A stretch of 9,965 bases of DNA from an uncultured Atopobium sp. (GTDB lineage: Bacteria > Actinomycetota > Coriobacteriia > Coriobacteriales > Atopobiaceae), in assembly GCA_938041635.1 (NCBI GenBank), contig CALIAD010000172.1:1-9965 (forward strand), read 5' to 3'. This document shows positions 1-6,229 of this stretch, one piece after another. The position numbers and the translations under genes were made by a program. The notes below the pieces were generated by a model that saw only the letters and a list, made by a program, of their open reading frames with translations, had not been told where the DNA came from and ran no database searches. How positions within the stretch are numbered: position 1 is the first letter of the stretch; each line of letters begins with the position of its first letter.

Positions 1-288
1 CTTCTCTTTCGGAAAAGCCTTATGAGTTTTTGGATATTTAGATTAGGTATAAATAATACTAGATTTATAGAACTACAACAAGCAAATAATGAGATAGCTT
101 TGTGTTTATAAAAGACACCCCCTAAAAAGAAAAATCCAGCGTCAATTCACGCCGGACTTTCATTCACGTTCTTCCGTTTCGTAAGTCTACAATAAGCCCT
201 TATTTACATTGTTATTCTAAGCGACAGCCACCAAACTTTGTATCATTTTGAGAAAATCATCCTTTATCATCCTATGCATGAATCGTGC
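1..288. other. AT-rich intergenic segment at the left edge
   Basis: No recognisable gene. On the plus strand one frame is open from the window edge to a TAA at 109-111 (36 codons, ending NNEIALCL). A second frame ends at a TAG at 39-41. Either could be the 3' end of a gene lying to the left, but neither tail resembles a family I know. The only clear element is the terminator hairpin at 124-156, listed separately. Bases 161-288 hold nothing I can assign. Confidence 0.4.
124..156 (-). terminator. Rho-independent terminator downstream of the GNAT gene
   Basis: On the minus strand TCCGGCGT (156-149) pairs with ACGCTGGA (142-135) as an 8-bp stem with one G-T wobble and a 6-nt loop. It is followed directly by TTTTTCTTTTT (134-124). 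Stem plus T-tract is the classical intrinsic terminator layout. It lies about 130 bp after the GNAT stop and would end the minus-strand transcript. The plus-strand side has only a weak T-rich stretch, so bidirectional use is doubtful. Confidence 0.75.
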
Positions 289-819
289 TTAATTAACATT
301 TCCCACTTCACACCCTGGGTGCAAGGTGGATGCACTTAGCTCTTTTTTGAGCATAACAATTTCGCTAGTTCTGTATTCTTCAACAAATCCATTCTTTAAA
401 AACATCGTGACTGATGGATTGTCTATGGCGATATCATCATAGAGCTGCTTAATACCGTTCTGTTTAGCCGCATCACAGAGCAAATTTAATCCAATGCTGC
501 CGTAGCCCATTTTTCTATATGGTGCGTAGACTATGACGTCTGCAAGATAAATATTCTTATCGCTATCAAAGTGATAGGCGACCTCTCCAATAAAATGACC
601 GCCGCTATCCTTTAAATACCTGTAATAACGTTTATTCTCATGCTTTACAATCCAAAAATCATACCAGCCATGCCAAGTCTCTTTTGGGAAAGGAATTGTA
701 CCTCCCCATGCATGGTTATATGACATCGTTTCTTTATCTGCCATCATCTTCTGACGAAACCAAAGATCTTCTAAAGACGGCGTATATAGAGTAATGGGGC
801 TTTCGCTTTCTTCTTTCAT
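289..819 (-). CDS. GNAT family N-acetyltransferase
   Basis: This is a probable acetyl-CoA-dependent N-acetyltransferase of 176 residues, cytosolic, substrate unknown. The GNAT core is visible: a strand ending VIVYAP (95-100), followed by the acetyl-CoA pyrophosphate loop RKMGYGS (102-108, matching R-x-x-G-x-G), then helix LNLLCDAAKQNG. A late motif DNPSVTMFLKNGF (133-145) is the usual Asn-containing segment before the last strands. I chose the ATG at 819. The frame is open further upstream to 927, but that 36-residue, Lys/Arg-rich extension lies over the 3' end of the RDD remnant and looks like its shadow. The Shine-Dalgarno sequence at 819 is weak, with AAGGA about 14 nt upstream, so the start is not certain. 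The gene lies 52 bp after the RDD remnant on the same strand and is followed by a clear terminator. The family assignment is firm; the substrate cannot be read from the sequence. Confidence 0.85.
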   Translation of the reverse strand: MKEESESPITLYTPSLEDLWFRQKMMADKETMSYNHAWGGTIPFPKETWHGWYDFWIVKHENKRYYRYLKDSGGHFIGEVAYHFDSDKNIYLADVIVYAPYRKMGYGSIGLNLLCDAAKQNGIKQLYDDIAIDNPSVTMFLKNGFVEEYRTSEIVMLKKELSASTLHPGCEVGNVN

Positions 820-871
820 CAGTGGTCCACGCGTCCTTTTCTTGTTTGTTTTGGAAACACATTTGATGCTC

Positions 872-1285
872 TTAAATGTCTTTTTCAGCCTCTGCTTGAG
901 TCTCCGCTTGAGTTTCCACCGTATCAATTACTGCGGACTGTTCATTTTGCACTGTGCTTTTATAGAAGGAGCCAGACAGTCGATCAAACAAGAGTCGTTT
1001 GTTCATCAGCATCAGTGCAACGGTAATGATAAATAAAAGAATTAAAGCCGCAAACATAATGGGGAATAGTGCAAGGAAAAGCATCGAGTCTGGAGTCTTA
1101 TTAAACTCATTAGTCAAAAACAACAGGCCGTCAGGAATCAGATGGAAATAGATTGTGATGAGTAATCCTCTTAGCATAGTGCGAGAAATTCTTTGTTTCT
1201 CGTATGAGAGCTTAAAACGCAATAAGGCGCTGCCAAGTGTTTTGCCATTAAAGAGTGGGATTACGGCAAAGTAGGGTTTATATAC
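872..1285 (-). pseudogene. RDD family membrane protein, 5'-truncated remnant
   Basis: This is the 3' part of an RDD-family integral membrane protein gene. The open frame carries FNGKTLGSALLRFKL, which matches the conserved G-x-T-x-G-K/x-x-L-x-I/F-x-V segment after the second RDD helix. A positively charged stretch (SRTMLRGLL) and two hydrophobic segments (ITIYFHLIPDGLLFL and LFLALFPIMFAALILLFIITVALML) follow. FDRLSGS is the typical D-x-L-A/S-G-T end of the domain, and a hydrophilic tail ends in AEAEKDI. The first transmembrane helix with the Arg-Asp-Asp signature is missing. The frame runs upstream to about 1285, where it meets the start of an unrelated gene, and it has no ATG or Shine-Dalgarno before the conserved part. 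A TTG at 1222 gives a 116-residue ORF that starts inside the domain. I therefore call it a pseudogene. It could still be translated at low level, but would lack part of the fold. Confidence 0.7.
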
Positions 1286-1308
1286 AGTGCAATATGTTCA
1301 ATTCTCAT
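1264..1308 (-). pseudogene. VOC/glyoxalase family gene, 5' fragment only
   Basis: A strong ribosome binding site (GAGGAG, 7-nt spacing) precedes an ATG at 1308 that reads MRIEHIALYINPTLP and then stops at TAA (1263-1261). MRIEHIALYxN is the standard opening of glyoxalase/bleomycin-resistance (VOC) proteins, including the first metal-ligand His of the H-x-A-L-Y strand. After about 11 codons the sequence becomes the RDD gene in another frame. The remaining ~110 codons of a normal VOC gene are absent. The fragment marks the upstream edge of a deletion or recombination. The family call rests on only 11 residues, but these are characteristic. Confidence 0.6.
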
Positions 1309-1373
1309 AGCTGTCTCCTCAAACTTTAAAGGTGTTTGTTCTATCGTTTACCTTCTTACTTTTAAACAAAGAA

Positions 1374-1709
1374 TTACTCATTCAAATTGATTCTATTTAA
1401 CACTTTGAGCTGATCGCGCTTTGCGTAAATGACATTCAAGATATATACCTTGCCAGATGGAACATCCAGCCTGTAATAAACGTAAAAGTTCTTAACAATG
1501 ATTTTCCGCACACCTTTGGAGCGCCACGGTTCTGGTTCTACAGGAGCAATGCTGGAGGCCATATAGGTAAGTTTTTGCATTTCTTCTTGAAGTGTTCGAA
1601 TATAGTTCAGCGCTACATCTGGAACCAACAGAGTGCGTGCAATATAGTCTCTGATTTCAAAAAGATCTGCTTCGGCATCCGGTGTGACGATAATGTCATA
1701 GGAGTCCAC
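1374..1709 (-). CDS. RelE/ParE family toxin of a type II toxin-antitoxin pair
   Basis: A 111-residue toxin-like protein. Members of this superfamily usually cleave ribosome-bound mRNA (RelE type) or inhibit gyrase (ParE type). Visible family features are the N-terminal YDIIVTPDAEADLFEIRDYIA (strand then helix), a central RSKGVRKIIVKNFYVYYRLD, and a final VYILNVIYAKRDQ strand, all typical of the RelE/ParE fold. The start is GTG at 1709, immediately after the antitoxin TAA with no gap. An ATG a few bases inside is out of frame. AAAGGAG lies about 10 nt upstream inside the antitoxin 3' end, so translation is probably coupled. The length and the order antitoxin-then-toxin are normal for the family. 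Whether it is an RNase or a gyrase poison cannot be decided here. Confidence 0.88.
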   Translation of the reverse strand: MDSYDIIVTPDAEADLFEIRDYIARTLLVPDVALNYIRTLQEEMQKLTYMASSIAPVEPEPWRSKGVRKIIVKNFYVYYRLDVPSGKVYILNVIYAKRDQLKVLNRINLNE

Positions 1710-2006
1710 TTATTTCAGACTCCTTTCTAACTCAGTAAACACTTCGTTCATTGGCTTACCCTCACCAGAGAGCGATTGGATATAGCTATGCTGAAGTTTT
1801 GCATTAAGCTCAGTATCTGACATTTCATCTAGAGCTCTTGGTTTTGACGGGATTGTTAGAGAAAAAGGAATGCCATGACGATAAATAATCTGACGATAAA
1901 GGGAATTAATGACAACGGAAACAGGAATACCAAGTTTCTGAAGGATGTCTTCTGCTTCGACTTTTACATTATTTTCAACGCGGGCGCTTACAGTTGTATC
2001 TTTCAT
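1710..2006 (-). CDS. RelB/DinJ family antitoxin
   Basis: A 98-residue antitoxin expected to bind and neutralise the toxin encoded just downstream and to repress the pair's promoter as a ribbon-helix-helix dimer. The N-terminal part (TTVSARVENNVKVEAEDILQ then LGIPVSVVINSLYRQI) is the RelB/DinJ DNA-binding strand and helices. HGIPFSL is the conserved G-I/L-P-F that closes this domain. The C-terminal half is charged and probably the toxin-binding tail. The ATG at 2006 has a consensus AGGAGG seven bases upstream, so the start is secure. The gene sits directly downstream of a 33-bp palindrome that is the likely operator. The stop abuts the toxin GTG. Confidence 0.9.
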   Translation of the reverse strand: MKDTTVSARVENNVKVEAEDILQKLGIPVSVVINSLYRQIIYRHGIPFSLTIPSKPRALDEMSDTELNAKLQHSYIQSLSGEGKPMNEVFTELERSLK

Positions 2007-2023
2007 ATCAACACCTCCTAGTA

Positions 2024-2067
2024 AGTATATTGTAATGCATTGTCTTGCAATTTGCGAGACAATGCAT
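2024..2067 (-). promoter_or_regulatory. Toxin-antitoxin promoter/operator palindrome
   Basis: Bases 2035-2067 form an inverted repeat with 14-nt arms, ATGCATTGTCTTGC on the left and the matching arm GCGAGACAATGCAT on the right (13 of 14 pair), around a 5-nt centre. On the minus strand a good -10 candidate TATACT lies at 2029-2024, just before the AGGAGG ribosome binding site. A TTGCAA inside the palindrome (2050-2045) could be a -35, but the spacing is only 15 bp, so the promoter elements are tentative. The position fits autoregulation by the RelB/DinJ-RelE complex. Confidence 0.65.
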
Positions 2068-2178
2068 ATTTTACAGTCTACGGATAATCTTTCAGATAAT
2101 TTCGAAAATCAGCTATATCTTTTGCGCATATTTCATGAACTGCCGTATCTTTCAGTCGTTTTTGGTCGAATTGACATT

Positions 2179-3168
2179 TTAAGAGAGTTTGTTATTCATT
2201 CTTTGTCTGGAAATTTCACTAGCTTCATGAATCGTATCAGCAGTCAATAATGTATCAATCATTGCCCATTTGCGACCAGATGCGTATATCTTTCCAGTCT
2301 TAACGACTTTTGATGGTATAATTGGTTTCCCAAGGCTGTACACAAAATGCTCATATTCATCTTCCACATTAGGCATTTCTTCAATTTCATCGTGGATATT
2401 TTTTGTTATCGAATAGCTTTCAATATGATGAATTGACTGTAATTTTCCTTCATACCGAAAACCTATATAATTAGGTGGTTCTTTAGGCCAACCGTTAATT
2501 CCAAATGGGTGAAAATATTTCATTTTCTTTTCTACTAATTCTATCCATGTCAAATCACAATTTTTTGGGTTTTCAGTTGAAAGTGAAACCACATATACCC
2601 AATTTGATTCTTTTGCCTGCATAGTCATTATATCTCCTAAATATCTCATTAATTCTTTTAACAAGTCTTTTTGTGATCTGCTAGAACTAGTTTTTGCAGA
2701 GTTTGCTAGTTCGTATATTCTCTTCCAGGACAGATGATTTACTGGAATATCATTTATAACCTTAAAAGGCAAATATGCGTTTGCATAATCTTCACTACAC
2801 TCTGACATTGAAATAATAGCTTTATGTGAGACTGGACATTCTATAATATTTTTTCTTTGTGAGTATAAAGTGAGTTGCTCAGCTCCTGGTAAAATCCAGC
2901 CCCTTTTGGCTTCAATAATTATATAAAATGAAGTAGTATCAGTTATTTCTAAATCCGTTATACCTTTATTCTTCTCAAATTCCTGATACTTAATCCTAAC
3001 ATTTTGTGCATCAATCTCTAGTGACATCACCTCATTGATTACTGCTTTAAGAAATTCGGGACAGCGTGCTAATGCCCAAGCAATACTTTTAGTTATGTCG
3101 TTCTCAAGATTTCCTATTAACTGAAATATATTATTTACTTCAGTGCCGTATGCAACCAACTCTGACAT
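2179..3168 (-). CDS. PD-(D/E)XK nuclease-like protein, function unknown
   Basis: A 329-residue cytosolic protein without signal peptide or membrane segment. The N-terminal half shows the restriction-endonuclease-like fold signature. There is a helix with an acidic residue in NLENDITKSIAWAL (E24), then GITDLEI (D72), then a hydrophobic strand SFYIIIEAKRGW (E86-A-K88), then QLTLY (Q98-Y102), which resembles the Q-x3-Y of RecB-type nucleases. The order D...ExK...QxxxY fits a metal-dependent DNase active site. The C-terminal ~200 residues, with several Trp and a YASGRKWAMIDTL segment near the end, match no domain I can name. The ATG at 3168 has AAGGAG at 8-nt spacing. It lies 43 bp after the rlmD-like gene, with no terminator in between, and 172 bp before the antitoxin. 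The gene is markedly more AT-rich than its upstream neighbours: 17 G/C of 60 at 2401-2460 versus 30 of 60 at 3541-3600. A defence or DNA-repair role is inference. Confidence 0.65.
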   Translation of the reverse strand: MSELVAYGTEVNNIFQLIGNLENDITKSIAWALARCPEFLKAVINEVMSLEIDAQNVRIKYQEFEKNKGITDLEITDTTSFYIIIEAKRGWILPGAEQLTLYSQRKNIIECPVSHKAIISMSECSEDYANAYLPFKVINDIPVNHLSWKRIYELANSAKTSSSRSQKDLLKELMRYLGDIMTMQAKESNWVYVVSLSTENPKNCDLTWIELVEKKMKYFHPFGINGWPKEPPNYIGFRYEGKLQSIHHIESYSITKNIHDEIEEMPNVEDEYEHFVYSLGKPIIPSKVVKTGKIYASGRKWAMIDTLLTADTIHEASEISRQRMNNKLS

Positions 3169-3211
3169 ATTTTCTTCTCCTTGCGTGTAATTTTAGACCT
3201 TATATATAGTT

Positions 3212-4543
3212 TTAAATCTTTATTTTGGACAGCAATACTACATTCTCCACATGAAACGTTTGAGGAAAAAGATCGACGGGTGTGATGCTTACGGGTCTAA
3301 ACGTTCCTGCATCAACAAAGCGGCGTAGGTCACGCGCTAGTGTTGCGGGATCACAAGAAACGTATGCAATAGCGCGCGCAGGCTGCTTAGAAAGCTGCTG
3401 AATTACTTCAGGAGCAAGTCCTGCGCGAGGGGGATCAACAATAATAACGTCAGCATCTGTATCAGGGAATTCTCTGCCTGCGTCTCCACCTACTGCATCA
3501 ACGTTATCAAGATTAGCCAGTTCAAGGTTGCGGCGAAGATCTCTAACAGCTGGACCATAGGCTTCAACAGCAGAAACAAATCCTGCACGTTTTGCGAGGG
3601 GAAGCGTAAAGGTTCCTGCTCCACAATAGAGGTCCATAGCCTCGTCGTCTGGCTGAACATCCAAACCAGAAAGTACAAGCTCAACGAGCTTCTCGGCACC
3701 TTTAGTGTTGACCTGGAAAAACGAAGGTGCAGAAAGCTGCATCTTCTGACCATCAATAAGCTCGCTCCATGAGCCGGAGCCGCTTAGACGCTCAACTCCT
3801 ACAACGCGGCGTGCCTTACTTGGACCTTTGGTCATAACGCGGACAATACTTGTTGCCTTGACTGCGTCACTCAAAACGCGGGCCACTTGTGTGCGTGGGA
3901 AGCCGCTCGGAGCGGTCCAGAGTGCAACTTCAAGCTCTTTAGTGCGTCTAGACACTCTGATGCCAATACGTTCTATATCAAGCTCGTGAGAGCCCGAGAG
4001 ATAGGAGAGGGCGCCGCTTACGGCACCAACTGCCTTTTGGTTGCTTTTATCTAAGAGCGGACAGTCTTTAATACGAACAATGTCCTGTCCGTTAGGTGCA
4101 TACATACCTACCAGCGTTTTATTGCCATTGCGTTTAAACGCCAGCTCAATCTTATTGCGATAGCCCCATGGTTCGCCAGGGGAAACAATGTCTTTTACCA
4201 GCTCAGAAACATCGTCGTGTGAAAAATGCCCAATGCGTTCAAGAGCAGATATCACGCCGTTGCGTTTCTCGACAAGTTGCTGCTCATAGAGCATGTTGCC
4301 CCAAGGGGTGGCACCCGTGAGTGCTACAAAAGGATTAGGGCGTGGCTCTCTGAATGCAGAAGCTTCCAAAACCTTTACAAGTTGTGCGCGAGAAAACCTG
4401 TCTGTGTCCTCGGTAATCTGCACACTGACGGTATCTCCAGGAACGGCGCCGCCAGAGATGAAGACTGTTTTTCCTTCTGGAGTATGAGCGATGGCATCTG
4501 GACCGTAGCTCATACGTTCAACATGTAAGGTGAGCTCAGACAC
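3212..4543 (-). CDS. rlmD: RlmD/TrmA-family RNA (uracil-5-)-methyltransferase
   Basis: A 443-residue SAM-dependent methyltransferase that should form 5-methyluridine in rRNA or tRNA. An N-terminal TRAM domain (about 1-60) is followed by a linker and the catalytic Rossmann domain. The SAM motif is DLYCGAGTF (304-312), then VDPPRAGL (369-376), YVSCDPATLARDL with the catalytic Cys397, and DLFPQTFHVE with the general base Glu433. Thus the active site is complete. The segment that normally holds C-x5-CGGC before the Q-L-x-x-K helix reads PFVALTGATPWGNMLYEQQL. Three of the four 4Fe-4S cysteines of E. coli RlmD are therefore gone; only the last, in KDCPLLD (Cys161), remains. The start is GTG at 4543, touching the trpS TAA, with no clear Shine-Dalgarno, which suggests translational coupling. 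It could modify 23S rRNA (RlmD or RlmCD type) or tRNA U54; the sequence does not decide. Confidence 0.85.
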   Translation of the reverse strand: MSELTLHVERMSYGPDAIAHTPEGKTVFISGGAVPGDTVSVQITEDTDRFSRAQLVKVLEASAFREPRPNPFVALTGATPWGNMLYEQQLVEKRNGVISALERIGHFSHDDVSELVKDIVSPGEPWGYRNKIELAFKRNGNKTLVGMYAPNGQDIVRIKDCPLLDKSNQKAVGAVSGALSYLSGSHELDIERIGIRVSRRTKELEVALWTAPSGFPRTQVARVLSDAVKATSIVRVMTKGPSKARRVVGVERLSGSGSWSELIDGQKMQLSAPSFFQVNTKGAEKLVELVLSGLDVQPDDEAMDLYCGAGTFTLPLAKRAGFVSAVEAYGPAVRDLRRNLELANLDNVDAVGGDAGREFPDTDADVIIVDPPRAGLAPEVIQQLSKQPARAIAYVSCDPATLARDLRRFVDAGTFRPVSITPVDLFPQTFHVENVVLLSKIKI

Positions 4544-5593
4544 TTAGTAGACCATTCCCATTGCTTCGCGAACCTCGTCAAGGGTGGCGTTAGCAATAAC
4601 GTTTGCACGAGCGTTTCCGTCGTGGATAATATCGCGAATAAGGTCTGGTTGAGCTGCAAACTCTGCGCGCCTCTGACGAATTGGCTCAAAGTAGGTGTTA
4701 ACAGCATCGATGACGTAAGCTTTGAGTGCTCCGCCGCCACCCAAGCCAATCTCGTCAGCAATCTCTTTTGGATCACGACCAGTACAAATGCCAGCAGTGG
4801 TGAGAAGCGCAGAGACACCAGGACGATTGTCTGGGTCAAAGGTAATCATGCGCTCTGAGTCAGTCTTGGACTTCTTGATAAGCTTGGCAGTCTCTTCAGC
4901 TGTCATCGAAAGCGAGATAGCGTTACCGTAAGACTTGCTCATCTTGCGGCCATCAAGACCTGGAATTAATGGGGTAGAGGTGAGAAGGCCAGAAACCTCT
5001 GGGAACACCTTGCCGTAGCGCTCATTAAAGCGACGAGCAATCTTAGAAGTAATCTCGATGTGAGGTAGCTGGTCACGACCAACAGGAACAATATTTCCTT
5101 TGCAGAAAAGAATGTCGCATGCCTGGTGGACAGGATAGGTGAGGAGAAGACCGGTGAGAGCATGTCCAGATGCTTCCTGCTCGGCCTTAACAGTTGGATT
5201 TCTATGAAGCTCAGACTCGGTAACAAGCGAGAGGAACGGCAACATAAGCTGATTGAGAGCTGGGACTGCAGAATGCGTGAAAATCATGGTTTTCTCTGGA
5301 TCAATTCCGCAGGCCAGATAATCAATAACCATATTGTAGACATTGTCTGCAATATGCTCAGTGGTGTCTCTGTCTGTAATGACCTGGTAGTCAGCAATAA
5401 TAATATTGGTATGAACACCAAGATTTTGGAGTCTTACGCGCTCAACAATAGTGCCAAAGTAATGACCAAGGTGAAGTCTTCCGGTAGGACGGTCGCCAGT
5501 AAGCATGTTGTACTTTCCTGCATGCTCTGGCAGATCTGCTTGAATCTCATTTGAGCGACGGAGTGCCGCCTCGTAGCTGCCCTCATTTGGCAT
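4544..5593 (-). CDS. trpS: Tryptophan--tRNA ligase
   Basis: A class I aminoacyl-tRNA synthetase that charges tRNA-Trp with tryptophan in the cytosol; length 349 residues is normal for bacterial TrpS. The signature sites are present: GDRPTGRLHLGHYFG, containing the HIGH-equivalent HLGH (41-44), and DGRKMSKSYGN, containing KMSKS (217-221). Further family segments are ADYQVITDRD, the TESELHRNPTVK region, and GRDQLPHIEIT. I chose the ATG at 5593 because GGGAG precedes it with 5-nt spacing. An upstream in-frame TTG at 5605 overlaps that ribosome binding site and is unlikely. It is followed without any gap by the methyltransferase gene. No T-box fits in the 75-bp leader before it, so regulation by uncharged tRNA is not seen. 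Confidence 0.97.
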   Translation of the reverse strand: MPNEGSYEAALRRSNEIQADLPEHAGKYNMLTGDRPTGRLHLGHYFGTIVERVRLQNLGVHTNIIIADYQVITDRDTTEHIADNVYNMVIDYLACGIDPEKTMIFTHSAVPALNQLMLPFLSLVTESELHRNPTVKAEQEASGHALTGLLLTYPVHQACDILFCKGNIVPVGRDQLPHIEITSKIARRFNERYGKVFPEVSGLLTSTPLIPGLDGRKMSKSYGNAISLSMTAEETAKLIKKSKTDSERMITFDPDNRPGVSALLTTAGICTGRDPKEIADEIGLGGGGALKAYVIDAVNTYFEPIRQRRAEFAAQPDLIRDIIHDGNARANVIANATLDEVREAMGMVY

Positions 5594-5624
5594 AAAAACT
5601 CCCAAACTTTCAAGTTCGTGTGCA

Positions 5625-5641
5625 GCGCCTCACTGAGACGC
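5625..5641 (-). other. GC-rich hairpin in the trpS leader
   Basis: On the minus strand GCGTCTC pairs with GAGGCGC through a 3-nt loop (7-bp stem with one G-T pair). It has no following T-tract, so it is not a standard terminator. It lies between the stop of the truncated DUF45 gene and the trpS start. It could be the remains of a terminator, a processing site, or chance. Confidence 0.35.
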
Positions 5642-5668
5642 CCGCGTTTCTAGTCAACAGTGCTTATT

Positions 5669-6190
5669 CTATCGCAAAGACGGCCGAGCGCCTTTGAGGC
5701 TGGCGCGGACTTCTTTCCAGTTTGGATAGAACGTGGCGGTAAGCTCAGGCAGGACCGTGCGCATCTTTTGAGCGAGAAACTCATCAAATGTTTTACGAAC
5801 GGCTTGCTGTGAAGCTTCGGAGGCAAGGTCGTCCAGGTAGCGGTTGGGAAGCGTGATAACAACGTCGTGTGCAAAGACGCGCGCCGCCCGCTTTGGTCCG
5901 TGAATGATGCGCAGGTTGTACGGGTGTCCCCAAACGCTCACCGTATGTCCGGAGGCTATGGGAGTGGGAACTTGGAGGTTCTTCTCGCCAAGTAAAGAGG
6001 CGCGAGAAAGAGCGGTGCGAATCCAATCAGATTTGGATTCGACAAAGGCGATTGCAGCCGCTTCGGAAGTGTGCCACGGATAGCTCACGTCAACGCGACC
6101 TTCTCGACTAACACGCAGATTGATGTTCTTGACGGCCTTGCGTGTGAGCTGTACGGAAATGCCTGCTATCTGTACGGTTTTTGCGGTCAC
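5669..6190 (-). CDS. DUF45/YgjP-type metallopeptidase-like protein, C-terminally truncated
   Basis: The N-terminal part belongs to the DUF45 (YgjP-like, M48-related) family. VQIAGISVQLTRKAVKNINLRVSREGRVDVSYPW matches the usual opening (strand, R-K-x-x-K-N-I-x-L-x-V-x-x-x-G-x-V-x-V-x-x-P). It is followed by the FVESKSDWI helix and a VWGHPYNLRI strand. Family members continue with a WGSC motif and a zinc-binding HExxH helix. Here the protein stops after NWKEVRASLKGARPSLR, before both, and neither motif appears in any frame before trpS, which begins 75 bp later. The product therefore lacks its catalytic zinc site and is probably non-functional as a peptidase. I prefer the GTG at 6190, which has AAGGA at 5-nt spacing. 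The frame also contains ATGs at 6205 and 6229 without good ribosome binding sites. The gene is divergent from the surface protein gene and upstream of trpS on the same strand. Confidence 0.65.
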   Translation of the reverse strand: MTAKTVQIAGISVQLTRKAVKNINLRVSREGRVDVSYPWHTSEAAAIAFVESKSDWIRTALSRASLLGEKNLQVPTPIASGHTVSVWGHPYNLRIIHGPKRAARVFAHDVVITLPNRYLDDLASEASQQAVRKTFDEFLAQKMRTVLPELTATFYPNWKEVRASLKGARPSLR

Positions 6191-6229
6191 ATGAGTCCTT
6201 ACCATGATTTGGTTGATGGTTCGTAACAT

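Noticed and set aside
1..111. 36-codon open frame from the left edge on the plus strand
   Set aside because: Too short and without recognisable family residues. An AT-rich stretch of this length can be open by chance, so it is not listed as a gene.
820..927. N-terminal extension of the GNAT ORF (36 Lys/Arg-rich residues)
   Set aside because: It overlaps the end of the RDD remnant in another frame, is low in complexity, and lies outside the GNAT fold. The ATG at 819 gives a normal family length.
3169..3211. Dedicated promoter for the nuclease gene (TATATA near 3195-3205)
   Set aside because: A -10-like AT run exists, but no -35 at proper distance could be found. Read-through from trpS-rlmD is as likely, so it was not listed.
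3490..3756. Minus-strand ORF of 88 codons inside the methyltransferase gene
   Set aside because: It lies in another frame of a clearly real gene, and its Ser/Leu/Phe-rich composition shows no family signature.
3212..4543. The methyltransferase as a pseudogene because of the missing cysteines
   Set aside because: The reading frame is full length, and all SAM-binding and catalytic motifs are intact. TrmA-type relatives work without an iron-sulphur cluster.
5652..5657. TTGACT as a -35 box for trpS
   Set aside because: The hexamer 17 bp downstream (AGTGAG) is not a plausible -10, and no alternative spacing gives one.
5594..5668. T-box or other riboswitch controlling trpS
   Set aside because: The leader is only 75 bp and has no T-box sequence or specifier stem-loop; only a short GC hairpin is present.
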